Assembly: GCA_904501705.1 (NCBI GenBank) | Contig: CAJGCA010000006.1 | Span: 1-39,504, forward strand | Length of the DNA: 39,504 nt | Direction of reading: 5' to 3' | Origin: Clostridiaceae bacterium | GTDB lineage: Bacteria; Bacillota; Clostridia; Oscillospirales; Acutalibacteraceae | Position numbers and translations under genes: made by a program | The notes under the pieces: generated by a model | The model's database searches: none | What the model saw: the letters and a program-made list of their open reading frames with translations, nothing else | Told to the model about the DNA's origin: nothing | Shown: piece by piece, positions 1 to 7,267 of the stretch | Layout: each line of letters opens with the position of its first letter | Numbering within the stretch: the first letter of the stretch is position 1

Positions 1-26
1 CACCCATAAATGGGTCGAATCCCCGC

Positions 27-169
27 CTTGGCTCCCTCTGACGAGGGAGCTGTCCGAGCGTCTGCGAGGACTGAGGGAGAGATAGACAAGTATAAATATC
101 GCTCTCCTTTTCTCTCCCTCCGTCAAAAATCACAGATTTTTGCCACCTCCCTCATCAGAGGGAGGCAAG
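27..169. repeat. Double-hairpin inverted-repeat element
   Basis: The two ends are inverted copies of each other (27-50 against 149-169, about 19 of 21 bases matching), and each end is itself a hairpin: GCTCCCTC/GAGGGAGC at 31-50 and CCTCCCTC/GAGGGAGG at 146-165. The middle is about 100 bp with no convincing gene; the reading frame across it lacks a ribosome binding site. This architecture is typical of short, high-copy, non-coding intergenic repeats in Oscillospiraceae-like genomes (family knowledge); mobility by a transposase acting in trans is inference. Confidence 0.7.
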
Positions 170-232
170 TCATAAAAAAGTTTCATCTCCTCCTCTTTTT
201 AAGATGTTATTTTCATCGCTAAAGCTTTTTTG

Positions 233-255
233 AACCACGCGACTATCGCGTGGTT
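233..255 (+). terminator. Possible terminator-like hairpin
   Basis: A perfect 9-bp stem AACCACGCG / CGCGTGGTT with a 5-nt loop is followed on the plus strand by TTCGTTT. It could end a transcript entering from the left of the window. The T tract is short and interrupted, so confidence is low. Confidence 0.35.
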
Positions 256-258
256 TTC

Positions 259-300
259 GTTTACAAAAACAGCCCCGAGGCGACTGCCTCGGGGCTGTTA
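259..300 (-). terminator. Rho-independent terminator of the oadB unit
   Basis: Stem AACAGCCCCGAGGC with its complement around a GACT loop (269-300) is followed, reading the minus strand, by a T-rich run (GTTTTTG, 262-268). It lies just after the stop of the small OadG-like gene and closes the minus-strand unit. Confidence 0.85.
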
Positions 301-311
301 GTTTCTTTTGC

Positions 312-443
312 TTACTTCTTATCCTTAAACAGGGCGTTGAGCGCATACATCGACAAAACGAGCACCGCGGTAACCACGAAGATGCCGAGCATACCGATAC
401 CCATCAGCGGAAGAGAATCCAAAAACGCTTGTACATTAAACAT
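312..443 (-). CDS. OadG-like small membrane subunit of a decarboxylase sodium pump
   Basis: A 43-residue protein, MFNVQAFLDSL...NALFKDKK, with one predicted membrane helix (about residues 13-37) and a lysine-rich C-terminal tail. The ATG is preceded by GAGGTGA, which overlaps the end of the upstream OadB-like gene, so the two are translationally coupled. Small single-helix gamma subunits (OadG/GcdC/MmdC type) anchor the carboxyltransferase to the beta subunit in sodium-pumping decarboxylases (family knowledge). At 43 residues it is about half the usual OadG length and lacks the Pro/Ala-rich linker and C-terminal domain. The assignment rests mostly on the neighbour, size and topology. Confidence 0.7.
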   Translation of the reverse strand: MFNVQAFLDSLPLMGIGMLGIFVVTAVLVLSMYALNALFKDKK

Positions 444-453
444 ATCTGTCACC

Positions 454-1662
454 TCAACCAATCAAATTCAGGATCATACCGCCGGCGATAACCGAAGCGA
501 TCTGACCGGACACGTTGACACCGATGGAATGCATCAGCAGGAAGTTCTGCGGATCCTCTTTCAGACCCATCTTGTGCACCACGCGCGCCGACATCGGGAA
601 CGCGGAGATACCCGCCGCACCGATCATCGGGTTGAGCTTCTTGCCATCCTTCGCGAAGATGTTGATAAGCTTAGCGAACAACACGCCGCCTGCAGTATCG
701 AAGATGAACGCCACGAGACCCAGCGCAATGATCATCAGCGTCTCCTTGGACAGGAACTGATCCGCCTGCATCTTGGTCGCGATGGTGATGCCGAGGAACA
801 GCGTCACGAGGTTCGCGAGCACCTTCTGCGCGGTCTCGGACAGGCTATCCAGCACGCCGCACTCGCGGATGAGGTTACCGAACATCAGGAAGCCGATGAG
901 CGCCACACTGCGGGGCGCGACGATACCCGTAATGACGGTGATGACGATGGGGAACAGGATCTTGGTGGTCTTAGACACCGCCGCCGGCTTATACGGCATA
1001 CGGATCATGCGCTCCTTCTTGGTCGTCAGCAAGCGGATGACAGGCGGCTGGATGACCGGCACAAGCGCCATATACGAATACGCCGCGACCATGATCGCAC
1101 CGACGTATTTCGAGCCGAGGAAGTTCGCCACGAAGATGGAGGTGGGGCCGTCCGCCGCACCGATGATGGCGATAGACGCCGCATCCTTCAGATCAAAGCC
1201 GAGCAAGGATGCCAGGCTCAGGGTCATAAAGATACCGAACTGCGCCGCCGCGCCGAAGATCATCAGCTTCGGGTTGGACAGCAGCGGGCCGAAATCGATC
1301 ATCGCACCGATGCCGACGAACAAGAGCAGCGGAAACAACTCGTTCGCGATACCCATGCCGAACAGCTCGTCGATGACGCCGGGCTCATAAGAAACGCCCT
1401 CCGTGCCCGCCTCAAAGAGCTTTTTGCCCTCTTCCAGGCTGAGCAGGATCTCGCCGCCTGCTGTCTTCATATAATAGCGATCCACCACGCCGGACCACGG
1501 CAGGTTGACGAGGATCGCACCGAAGCCCATCGGCAGCAGGAGCGTCGGCTCCATATCCTTCTTGATTGCCAGATAGATGAGCACCGCACCGACGACCCAC
1601 ATCACGATCTGTTGCCAAGTAATGTTGACCACATTACCAAACACGCTGGTAATTACTTCCAC
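454..1662 (-). CDS. oadB: Sodium ion-translocating decarboxylase beta subunit (OadB/GcdB/MmdB family)
   Basis: A 402-residue polytopic membrane protein. It shows the family hallmarks GAADGPTSIF in the middle and NVSGQIASVIAGG near the C-terminus, which carry the conserved Asp, Asn and Ser residues of the sodium path. The start is GTG at 1660-1662, seven bases after a strong GAGGAGG. In oxaloacetate, methylmalonyl-CoA and glutaconyl-CoA decarboxylases this subunit couples decarboxylation of carboxybiotin to sodium export. No carboxyltransferase alpha subunit or biotin carrier is encoded nearby, so the substrate cannot be told from the window. Expression is likely set by the riboswitch/terminator directly upstream. 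Confidence 0.95.
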   Translation of the reverse strand: MEVITSVFGNVVNITWQQIVMWVVGAVLIYLAIKKDMEPTLLLPMGFGAILVNLPWSGVVDRYYMKTAGGEILLSLEEGKKLFEAGTEGVSYEPGVIDELFGMGIANELFPLLLFVGIGAMIDFGPLLSNPKLMIFGAAAQFGIFMTLSLASLLGFDLKDAASIAIIGAADGPTSIFVANFLGSKYVGAIMVAAYSYMALVPVIQPPVIRLLTTKKERMIRMPYKPAAVSKTTKILFPIVITVITGIVAPRSVALIGFLMFGNLIRECGVLDSLSETAQKVLANLVTLFLGITIATKMQADQFLSKETLMIIALGLVAFIFDTAGGVLFAKLINIFAKDGKKLNPMIGAAGISAFPMSARVVHKMGLKEDPQNFLLMHSIGVNVSGQIASVIAGGMILNLIG

Positions 1663-1686
1663 AATGATTCCTCCTCAATGATTTTA

Positions 1687-1729
1687 TAAAAAAAAGACTT
1701 TCACCGAGATCACTCTCGGTAAAAGTCTT
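1687..1729 (-). terminator. Riboswitch-associated terminator
   Basis: On the minus strand AAGACTTTTACCGAGAG pairs with CTCTCGGT-type sequence ending in AAGTCTT, followed by seven or more T residues. The 5' arm of the terminator (AAGACTTTT) is also the 3' arm of the aptamer P1 helix, so the two structures exclude each other. Ligand binding should therefore relieve termination, an ON switch. Confidence 0.85.
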
Positions 1730-1812
1730 GCTTTTTCATCCTCGAGCGAGCCGAAAGCGGCTGTATTGACGCCGGAGAAACGGACAGGATATCCGCTAGC
1801 TACTCCCTTTTA
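1721..1812 (-). promoter_or_regulatory. yybP-ykoY-type (manganese) riboswitch aptamer
   Basis: Read on the minus strand, the leader opens with AAAAGGGAGTAGC, contains GGCGTCAATAC and a small AGCCG/CGGCT hairpin, and closes with AGCAAGACTTTT. These blocks, in this order, match the conserved core of the yybP-ykoY class, known to sense Mn2+ (class knowledge). P1 pairs AAAAG with CTTTT. It sits between a good promoter and the terminator, about 60 nt before the oadB-like start. No covariance search was run. Confidence 0.8.
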
Positions 1813-1820
1813 CGCTGTAT

Positions 1821-1849
1821 ATTCTACCGATTTTTTCGATAAAAGTCAA
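1821..1849 (-). promoter_or_regulatory. Promoter of the riboswitch-oadB-oadG unit
   Basis: Minus strand TTGACT, a 17-bp spacer, then TAGAAT. The start of transcription would fall about 10 bases before the riboswitch aptamer. Confidence 0.8.
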
Positions 1850-1975
1850 GAAAATTCTTGCAAACATTGCAATGCCGCATATTGTTGATAAAATCTCCTG
1901 CGGAAAATGCCCGTTTTCACAAAATTGTCTTTTTCCTTTTACAAATTTTATCTTCCCAAACGGCGATTTTTATTT

Positions 1976-2021
1976 TATAATGAAGATAACATGACCGCAT
2001 AATATTCCGCAAAACGGAATA
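1976..2021 (+). promoter_or_regulatory. Probable promoter region and leader hairpin of the beta-CASP nuclease gene
   Basis: A consensus -10 TATAAT lies at 1976-1981 without an obvious -35. A weaker alternative is TTGTCT/TTATCT (1925-1953, 17-bp spacer). In the leader, TATTCCG (2003-2009) and CGGAATA (2015-2021) form a perfect 7-bp hairpin. The rest of the AT-rich gap between 1850 and 2057 shows nothing else. Confidence 0.4.
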
Positions 2022-2057
2022 CCATAAACTATTAACGGAAAGGTAAAGGTGAGCAAT

Positions 2058-3659
2058 ATGAAACTGCATTTTTTAGGCGCGGCGCACGAGGTCACGGGCT
2101 CCTGCACACTGCTGGAAGCCGCGGGATACCGCATTCTCATCGACTGCGGAATGGAGCAGGGCGCAGACATCTACGAAAACGCCGACCTGCCCGTCGCCGC
2201 GGGCGAAATCGACGCGGTGCTGCTCACCCATGCCCACATCGACCACTCGGGTAAGATCCCGATGCTGGTCGCGCAGGGCTTCAAGGGAGTCATCTACACC
2301 ACCGAGGCGACCGCGGCTCTTTGCCGCATTATGCTGATGGACTCGGCGCACATTCAACAGTTTGAGGCGGAATGGCGCAACCGCAAAGCCAAACGAAACG
2401 GCCAACCCGAGTACGTCCCGCTGTACACCGCCGACGATGTGCAGCGCACCCTCACCCTGCTGCGCCCCTGCAGCTACGGGCAGGATTATGCGCTGTTTGA
2501 CAACGTGACGGTGTCCTTCACCGACGCGGGGCATCTGCTCGGCTCGGCGAGCATCACCCTCACCGTCACCGAGGACGGCAAGACCGAAAGCCTGCTCTTC
2601 TCAGGCGACCTCGGCAATACCCGCCGCCCGCTCATCCGTGACCCGCAGACACCGCCCGCCGCCGACTATATCATCGTCGAGTCCACCTACGGCGACCGCA
2701 CCCACGGTGAACGTCCCGACTACGTCACCGCGCTGACCGCCATCCTACAGCGCACCTTTGACCGCGGCGGCAACGTGGTCATCCCCTGCTTCGCGGTCGG
2801 CCGCACGCAGGAAATGTTGTATCTTCTGCGGCAGATCCAAAACCAAGGCCTCGTCAAGGGGCATCCCGACTTTACCGTATGGGTGGATAGCCCGCTCGCG
2901 GTGGAGGCGACCAACATCTACAACGGCGAGTTACTCGACTACTACGACGAGGAAACGCTCGCTCTGCTCGAACAGGGCGAAACGCCCATCCACTTTAAGG
3001 GACTACGGCTGTCGGTGACCAGCGACAAATCCCGCGCCATTAACTATGACCGCTCACCGAAGGTTATCCTCTCGGCATCGGGTATGTGCGAGGCGGGACG
3101 CATCCGCCATCATCTCAAACACAATCTGTGGCGCCCCGAGTGCACCGTGCTGTTTGTCGGCTATCAGTCGGCGGGCACCATCGGGCGCAAGCTGATCGAC
3201 GGTGCGGACACCGTCAAACTCTTCGGCGAGGAGATCCGCGTGCGTGCGGAGATCGCCACCCTCGCGGGTATCAGCGGCCACGCCGACCGCGAGATGATGC
3301 TTAACTGGCTGCGCGCCGTCGAGGGGGAGAAAAAGCATATCTTCGTCAACCACGGCGAGGACACCGTTACCGCCGCATTCGCTGAGGAAATTAAAAACGC
3401 CCTCGGTGTGCCCGCGAGCGCGCCGTATAACGGGGCGGTGTACGACACCGTCGCTGCGACGTACCTCGACGAGGGCAACAAGGTCCGCATCGAGAAGAAA
3501 TCCTTTGGCGGGCAGGTGGCAAGCGCTGTGTTTGGACGTCTGCTGGCGGCGGGGCGCCGCCTGATGAGCGTCATCGAGCAAAACAAAGGCGGCGCGAACA
3601 AAGATCTGGCGAAGTTCGCCGATCAAGTAAACGCGCTCGCCGACAAATGGGAGCGATAA
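2058..3659 (+). CDS. Metallo-beta-lactamase/beta-CASP family ribonuclease
   Basis: A 533-residue protein. The N-terminal metallo-beta-lactamase fold carries HAHIDHSG (residues 58-65), followed by DAGHLLGSA and SGDLG metal-binding motifs, a beta-CASP insert (VVIPCFAVGRTQEML, LSASGMCEAGR) and a C-terminal RMMBL segment with SGHADR and NHGE. This is the CPSF-73-like RNA-processing family found singly in many bacteria. ATG at 2058 is chosen because the family begins MKLxFLGA and AAGGTGA lies just upstream; an in-frame GTG at 2049 is the alternative. The next gene begins five bases after the stop, so they form an operon. The RNA substrate cannot be predicted. Confidence 0.92.
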   Translation: MKLHFLGAAHEVTGSCTLLEAAGYRILIDCGMEQGADIYENADLPVAAGEIDAVLLTHAHIDHSGKIPMLVAQGFKGVIYTTEATAALCRIMLMDSAHIQQFEAEWRNRKAKRNGQPEYVPLYTADDVQRTLTLLRPCSYGQDYALFDNVTVSFTDAGHLLGSASITLTVTEDGKTESLLFSGDLGNTRRPLIRDPQTPPAADYIIVESTYGDRTHGERPDYVTALTAILQRTFDRGGNVVIPCFAVGRTQEMLYLLRQIQNQGLVKGHPDFTVWVDSPLAVEATNIYNGELLDYYDEETLALLEQGETPIHFKGLRLSVTSDKSRAINYDRSPKVILSASGMCEAGRIRHHLKHNLWRPECTVLFVGYQSAGTIGRKLIDGADTVKLFGEEIRVRAEIATLAGISGHADREMMLNWLRAVEGEKKHIFVNHGEDTVTAAFAEEIKNALGVPASAPYNGAVYDTVAATYLDEGNKVRIEKKSFGGQVASAVFGRLLAAGRRLMSVIEQNKGGANKDLAKFADQVNALADKWER

Positions 3660-3664
3660 CACCT

Positions 3665-4573
3665 ATGAATATCACCATACGCGACATCAACAACCGCATC
3701 GACGCAGAGGTGGCGGACTTTATAGCGGCGACCGACGCCGCCTATGCGGCACAGCTCGATCGCATCGCCGAGCACATCTGCGCCCATCGCGAGCAGAGCC
3801 CCGTCATCCTGCTGTCGGGGCCGTCGGGTTCGGGCAAAACCACCACCGCGCGGATGCTCGAGCAAAAGCTCGACGCGATGGGCTGCGAGACCCATACGCT
3901 GTCAATGGACGACTATTTCCATTCCCTCACCCCCGAGCAGCTTGTGCTCGCGGCGGATGATAAACTCGATCTCGAATCCCCCGCGCGGGTAGACGCGGAG
4001 CTGCTCGAGCAACAGCTCGAGCGCTTCATCGCGGGCGAGCCCATTACTATCCCGCACTTCGACTTTCGCACCAGCACCCGTAGCGACTCCGAACGCGTGC
4101 TCACCCGCAAGCCGGGGGAGCTGCTCATCCTCGAGGGCATCCACGCGCTCAATCCCGCAGTGGTAACGCTGCCCGAGGAGCAAACGGTGCGGCTGTACGT
4201 CAGCGTGCGCACCCGCCTCGTCACCGAGCAGGACGTTCCTCTGCACCCGATGGAGATCCGTCTGCTGCGCCGCATCCTACGGGACGTGCGCACCCGCGGG
4301 CGCGACCCGCACGACACTCTGCGGATGTTCCGTAGCGTGCAGCGTGGCGAGGATAACTACATTATGCCGTATAAACACCGCTCGACCTTCGACATCGACA
4401 CCTTCTTCGCCTACGAGGTCAGCGTGTATAAACCGATGATCGCGCCACTGCTCACCCCGCTCGCCGATCAGCCCGAGATTCGCGAATTGCTGCCGGTGCT
4501 CGACGAGCTGCATCCCATCGATGCCGCCGCCGTGCCCGCCGCCGCCCTCATTCGCGAGTTTATCGGAGAATAA
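3665..4573 (+). CDS. Uridine kinase-like P-loop nucleoside kinase
   Basis: A 302-residue protein with a Walker A motif GPSGSGKTT (52-60) and the uridine/phosphoribulokinase-type motifs SMDDYF (80-85), LDLESPARVD and IPHFDFRT (129-136). This fold phosphorylates uridine/cytidine or related sugars. A helical N-terminal extension of about 45 residues and a long C-terminus make it larger than classic Udk (about 210 residues), so it belongs to the broader uridine-kinase-like group and its substrate is uncertain. The ATG at 3665 follows GGGAGCG at the end of the nuclease gene, indicating coupled translation. An in-frame upstream start at 3647 would overlap that gene and is less likely. Confidence 0.85.
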   Translation: MNITIRDINNRIDAEVADFIAATDAAYAAQLDRIAEHICAHREQSPVILLSGPSGSGKTTTARMLEQKLDAMGCETHTLSMDDYFHSLTPEQLVLAADDKLDLESPARVDAELLEQQLERFIAGEPITIPHFDFRTSTRSDSERVLTRKPGELLILEGIHALNPAVVTLPEEQTVRLYVSVRTRLVTEQDVPLHPMEIRLLRRILRDVRTRGRDPHDTLRMFRSVQRGEDNYIMPYKHRSTFDIDTFFAYEVSVYKPMIAPLLTPLADQPEIRELLPVLDELHPIDAAAVPAAALIREFIGE

Positions 4574-4603
4574 GCGAAAAGTCCACCCCGATCCTATGCA
4601 AAA

Positions 4604-4641
4604 AAATCCCCCGACGCGGTCAAAACCGCGTCGGGGGATTT
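4604..4641. terminator. Bidirectional terminator
   Basis: A 17-bp GC-rich stem (AAATCCCCCGACGCGGT and its complement) with a 4-nt loop has A/T runs on both sides. It separates the convergent kinase and AI-2E permease genes. Confidence 0.9.
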
Positions 4642-4651
4642 GCTATGGCTG

Positions 4652-5782
4652 TTATTCTTCTTTTTTCACGCGCTTAGCCGCGATGGCGTCCTTGACAAAC
4701 ATCTGGATGACCGCCATAAGCGGTACACCGAGGAAGATGCCCCAGAACCCGAACAGACCACCAAACAGCGTGATCGACAGCAGCACGTAAATTGGACGAA
4801 GTCCCACCGAGCCGCCGACCACACGCGGCTGGATAATGTTCGCATCCACCTGCTGCACGACGATAATGAAGATTGCTACGCCGATCGCGGCGGCAAAGCC
4901 GTTGGTCAGCAGGGTAACCAGCGCGATGCCGATACAGCCGATGATCGCACCGAAATACGGGATCATATTCAGCAGGCCGAGCAACAAGCCGAGCAGCACC
5001 GCATACGGCACGCGGAAGATCGCCAGACCGACCGACACGACCACGCCAACCACCAGTGCGTCCAGCAGAGCGCCGTAGAAGTAATTGTAGAAAATCGCCG
5101 CCGTGCGATGCCCGTAATCCGAAACGATCTCCACGCGCCGCTTCGGCAAGAACAGACCGCACAGCGCCTTTGCCTCGCGCATAAGATGCTCGCGGCCGGA
5201 CAGCATATATACCGACACGATGACCGCGATCACCACATCCACGATCGAGGTGGTGACGTTGAGCACGCCGCGCAAAGCCGTCATCATGTTCTCGGTGCTG
5301 AGCAGATGCTGAATCGTCTCCAGCAGCGATACGTATAGCCGATCCAACGTCTCGGCGAGATCAAGCTGCTGTATAAAATCGGACTTCAGCAGGCCGTCAA
5401 GTCTCACGATCGCCGCATCCACATACCCCGGCAGCGAACGAATCAGATCCATCAAGCTCTCCGTCAGGCGCGGCAGCACCAACGACACGATCAGCGACAA
5501 GGCGCCGATAAGCAGCAGATACAACACAACCAACGAGATTGGCCGCGCTACACTCTGCCAAAAGCGTCCCTTGAGCCTTTTGATCTTATTCTCGATCCAC
5601 AGGCTCGGGTGATGCAGCAAAAACGCAATCATTAACCCCGCCACAAACGGCGCCAATATCCCGATAATCGCACCAATGGCACCAACCACCTGCACGAGAT
5701 TATCGCACAGCTTGAATACCACGATCAGTGCCGCGATCAAACTAAAATACCAGATCCACCGACGGGTCGGTTTCTTCTCCAT
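4652..5782 (-). CDS. AI-2E family transporter (PF01594-type permease)
   Basis: A 376-residue membrane protein with about eight helices, a soluble helical segment after the first pair (about residues 90-200), and the family signature region NMIPYFGAIIG with QQVDANIIQPRVVGGSVGLRP. Members export diverse small solutes, sodium or autoinducer-2; the annotation names a family, not a proven substrate. The start at 5782 follows GAAGGAGGT with good spacing. A 23-residue upstream in-frame extension runs through the promoter and is rejected. It is a single gene between its own promoter and terminator. Confidence 0.93.
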   Translation of the reverse strand: MEKKPTRRWIWYFSLIAALIVVFKLCDNLVQVVGAIGAIIGILAPFVAGLMIAFLLHHPSLWIENKIKRLKGRFWQSVARPISLVVLYLLLIGALSLIVSLVLPRLTESLMDLIRSLPGYVDAAIVRLDGLLKSDFIQQLDLAETLDRLYVSLLETIQHLLSTENMMTALRGVLNVTTSIVDVVIAVIVSVYMLSGREHLMREAKALCGLFLPKRRVEIVSDYGHRTAAIFYNYFYGALLDALVVGVVVSVGLAIFRVPYAVLLGLLLGLLNMIPYFGAIIGCIGIALVTLLTNGFAAAIGVAIFIIVVQQVDANIIQPRVVGGSVGLRPIYVLLSITLFGGLFGFWGIFLGVPLMAVIQMFVKDAIAAKRVKKEE

Positions 5783-5810
5783 AGTCGGCACCTCCTTCTC
5801 ATATATCCAT

Positions 5811-5839
5811 AGTATACCAAACCTTCCACCGAAATACAA
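5811..5839 (-). promoter_or_regulatory. Promoter of the AI-2E family gene
   Basis: Minus strand TTGTAT, 17-bp spacer, TATACT, ending about 30 bases before the start codon. Confidence 0.75.
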
Positions 5840-5909
5840 GAGTGTTTTCAAAATGGGACGCCGCCACCAAAAAGTGAAGAATATTCACATTGTAATTTGT
5901 CGGTTTTTG

Positions 5910-5938
5910 TTGTGGTTTGCGGTGGCGCGTGCTATGAT
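5910..5938 (+). promoter_or_regulatory. Promoter of the XRE regulator gene
   Basis: TTGTGG, 17-bp spacer, TATGAT. It lies back to back with the AI-2E permease promoter, about 70 bases apart. Confidence 0.7.
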
Positions 5939-5968
5939 GTGTGGGAGAAGCGAAAGGGGGCGAGCAGA

Positions 5969-6346
5969 ATGCCACGTGACAATTTGTCGCCGCTTGCAAT
6001 GCGGCTGCGTATGCTGCGCAAGCAACATCATATGACGCAGGCGGACGTTGCGAAAGAACTCAATCTGCACCGCACCTCCTATACCAACTATGAAACCGAC
6101 GGCTCCCGTCCCGATCCGGCGACCTTGCGCTTGCTCGCGGAGATGTTCGGCGTGACGGTGGACTACCTGCTCGGCAATGGCGACGAGGATCCTATGGCCG
6201 TACTGCTGGACAACGCCACGGTGGTCGCGCTCTCTCCCGAGGAGATGGAGCTTGTCAGTTCGTTCCGTCGACTGACCGAATCTCAACAGCAGTTGATGCT
6301 GCAAAACGAACGCGCGTTGCTCGACGCCGCCCATAAAGAAGCGTAA
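5969..6346 (+). CDS. XRE-family helix-turn-helix regulator
   Basis: A 125-residue protein. An N-terminal HTH_3 domain (residues 9-68: MRLRMLRKQHHMTQADVAKE then RTSYTNYE and TVDYLLG) is followed by a short helical C-terminal region that may dimerise. The ATG at 5969 lies eight bases after AAAGGGGG; the longer in-frame reading from 5897 would begin in the promoter. The gene is divergent from the AI-2E permease, a natural candidate target along with itself, but no clear operator palindrome is seen between them. Ligand unknown. Confidence 0.9.
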   Translation: MPRDNLSPLAMRLRMLRKQHHMTQADVAKELNLHRTSYTNYETDGSRPDPATLRLLAEMFGVTVDYLLGNGDEDPMAVLLDNATVVALSPEEMELVSSFRRLTESQQQLMLQNERALLDAAHKEA

Positions 6347-6349
6347 AAT

Positions 6350-6390
6350 AACCGCCGCTGTGCAGGGAAATGGCACAGCGGCGGTTTTTA
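6350..6390. terminator. Bidirectional terminator
   Basis: Stem AACCGCCGCTGTGC with its complement around a 9-nt loop, followed by TTTTTA on the plus strand and AT-rich sequence on the minus strand. It overlaps the last codon of rsmA on the other strand. Confidence 0.85.
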
Positions 6391-7257
6391 TTCTGTGAGC
6401 GCGTCCGCCAGCGCGGCGAACTGCGAAAGGGTCAGCTGTTCGGCGCGAGCGGTCGGAGAGACCCCCGCCGCGGCAAACGCCGCTGCGAGCATGTCCTTGC
6501 CGTAGCCCGCACTGCCAAGGGAGTTGAGCAGCGTCTTGCGCCGCTGGCCGAAGCCCGCACGAATGAGACGGAACAGCACCTTTTCGTCCCGCACCGGACA
6601 GGGCGGCTGCCTTCTCACCGTCAGACGAATAACCGCACTGTCAACGTTCGGCGCGGGCAGAAAGCTACCGCGTGACACGATGAACAAGGTCTCCGCCTCG
6701 GCGTAATACTGCACCGCGAGGGTGACCGCACCCGCCTCGCGGGTACCGACCTGTGCGCACAGCCGCTGGGCGGCTTCCTTCTGCACCATCACGGTGATGC
6801 TTGTGACAGGCAGGCGGCTCTCGAGCAGACTCATAATGATCGGCGAGGTGATGTAATACGGCAGATTGGCGCACACCGAGACCTCACGATCGCCGAATTT
6901 CTCGGCAATGAGCGCGGCTAGGTCGAGTTTTAAGCAGTCGCCCTGCACGATCTCGACATTGTCCTGCCCAGCGAGCGTCTCGGCAAGCACGGGCGGCAGA
7001 CGGTCATCCAGCTCGATGGCCACCACCTTGCCCGCACAGCGTGCAAGCTCGCGGGTCAGCACACCGATGCCGGGGCCGATCTCCAGCACGCCGCTCTCAG
7101 GCGTTGCCCCACACGCCTCCGCCATCCGCGGGCACACCGAGGGGTTAATGAGAAAGTTTTGTCCCAGTTTTTTCGAAAAGTGAAAGCCGTGCCGCTCGAG
7201 AACATCGCGGATGTACCCGATGTCGGTCAGACGCGGCGCTTGATAGCCGTTCGACAT
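6388..7257 (-). CDS. rsmA: 16S rRNA (adenine1518/1519-N6) dimethyltransferase
   Basis: A 289-residue enzyme of the KsgA/Dim1 family that uses S-adenosylmethionine to dimethylate two adjacent adenines near the 3' end of 16S rRNA late in small-subunit assembly. Visible motifs are GQNFL (32-36), the SAM-binding EIGPGIG (59-65), the acidic IELD strand end (81-84), and the catalytic NLPYY (131-135), with FGQRRKTLLN in the C-terminal domain. Length is normal for the family. AAGGAGA precedes the ATG, and the gene starts 10 bases after the carboxypeptidase-like gene, so the two are probably co-transcribed. Confidence 0.97.
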   Translation of the reverse strand: MSNGYQAPRLTDIGYIRDVLERHGFHFSKKLGQNFLINPSVCPRMAEACGATPESGVLEIGPGIGVLTRELARCAGKVVAIELDDRLPPVLAETLAGQDNVEIVQGDCLKLDLAALIAEKFGDREVSVCANLPYYITSPIIMSLLESRLPVTSITVMVQKEAAQRLCAQVGTREAGAVTLAVQYYAEAETLFIVSRGSFLPAPNVDSAVIRLTVRRQPPCPVRDEKVLFRLIRAGFGQRRKTLLNSLGSAGYGKDMLAAAFAAAGVSPTARAEQLTLSQFAALADALTE

Positions 7258-7267
7258 AAATATCTCC

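Noticed and set aside
1..26. GGGTCGAATCCCC resembling a tRNA T-arm
   Set aside because: The loop is one base short of TTCGAAT and no acceptor or anticodon arm can be built within the visible sequence.
10..222. Open frame at the left edge
   Set aside because: It lies across an inverted-repeat element, has no ribosome binding site, and its translation follows the repeat rather than a protein pattern.
250..1689. Long plus-strand open frame opposite oadB
   Set aside because: It is the GC-rich shadow of a certain minus-strand gene, is His/Arg/Asp-rich, and has no family motif or ribosome binding site.
5897..5968. N-terminal extension of the XRE regulator
   Set aside because: It would begin inside the promoter; the ATG at 5969 has a well-placed AAAGGGGG.
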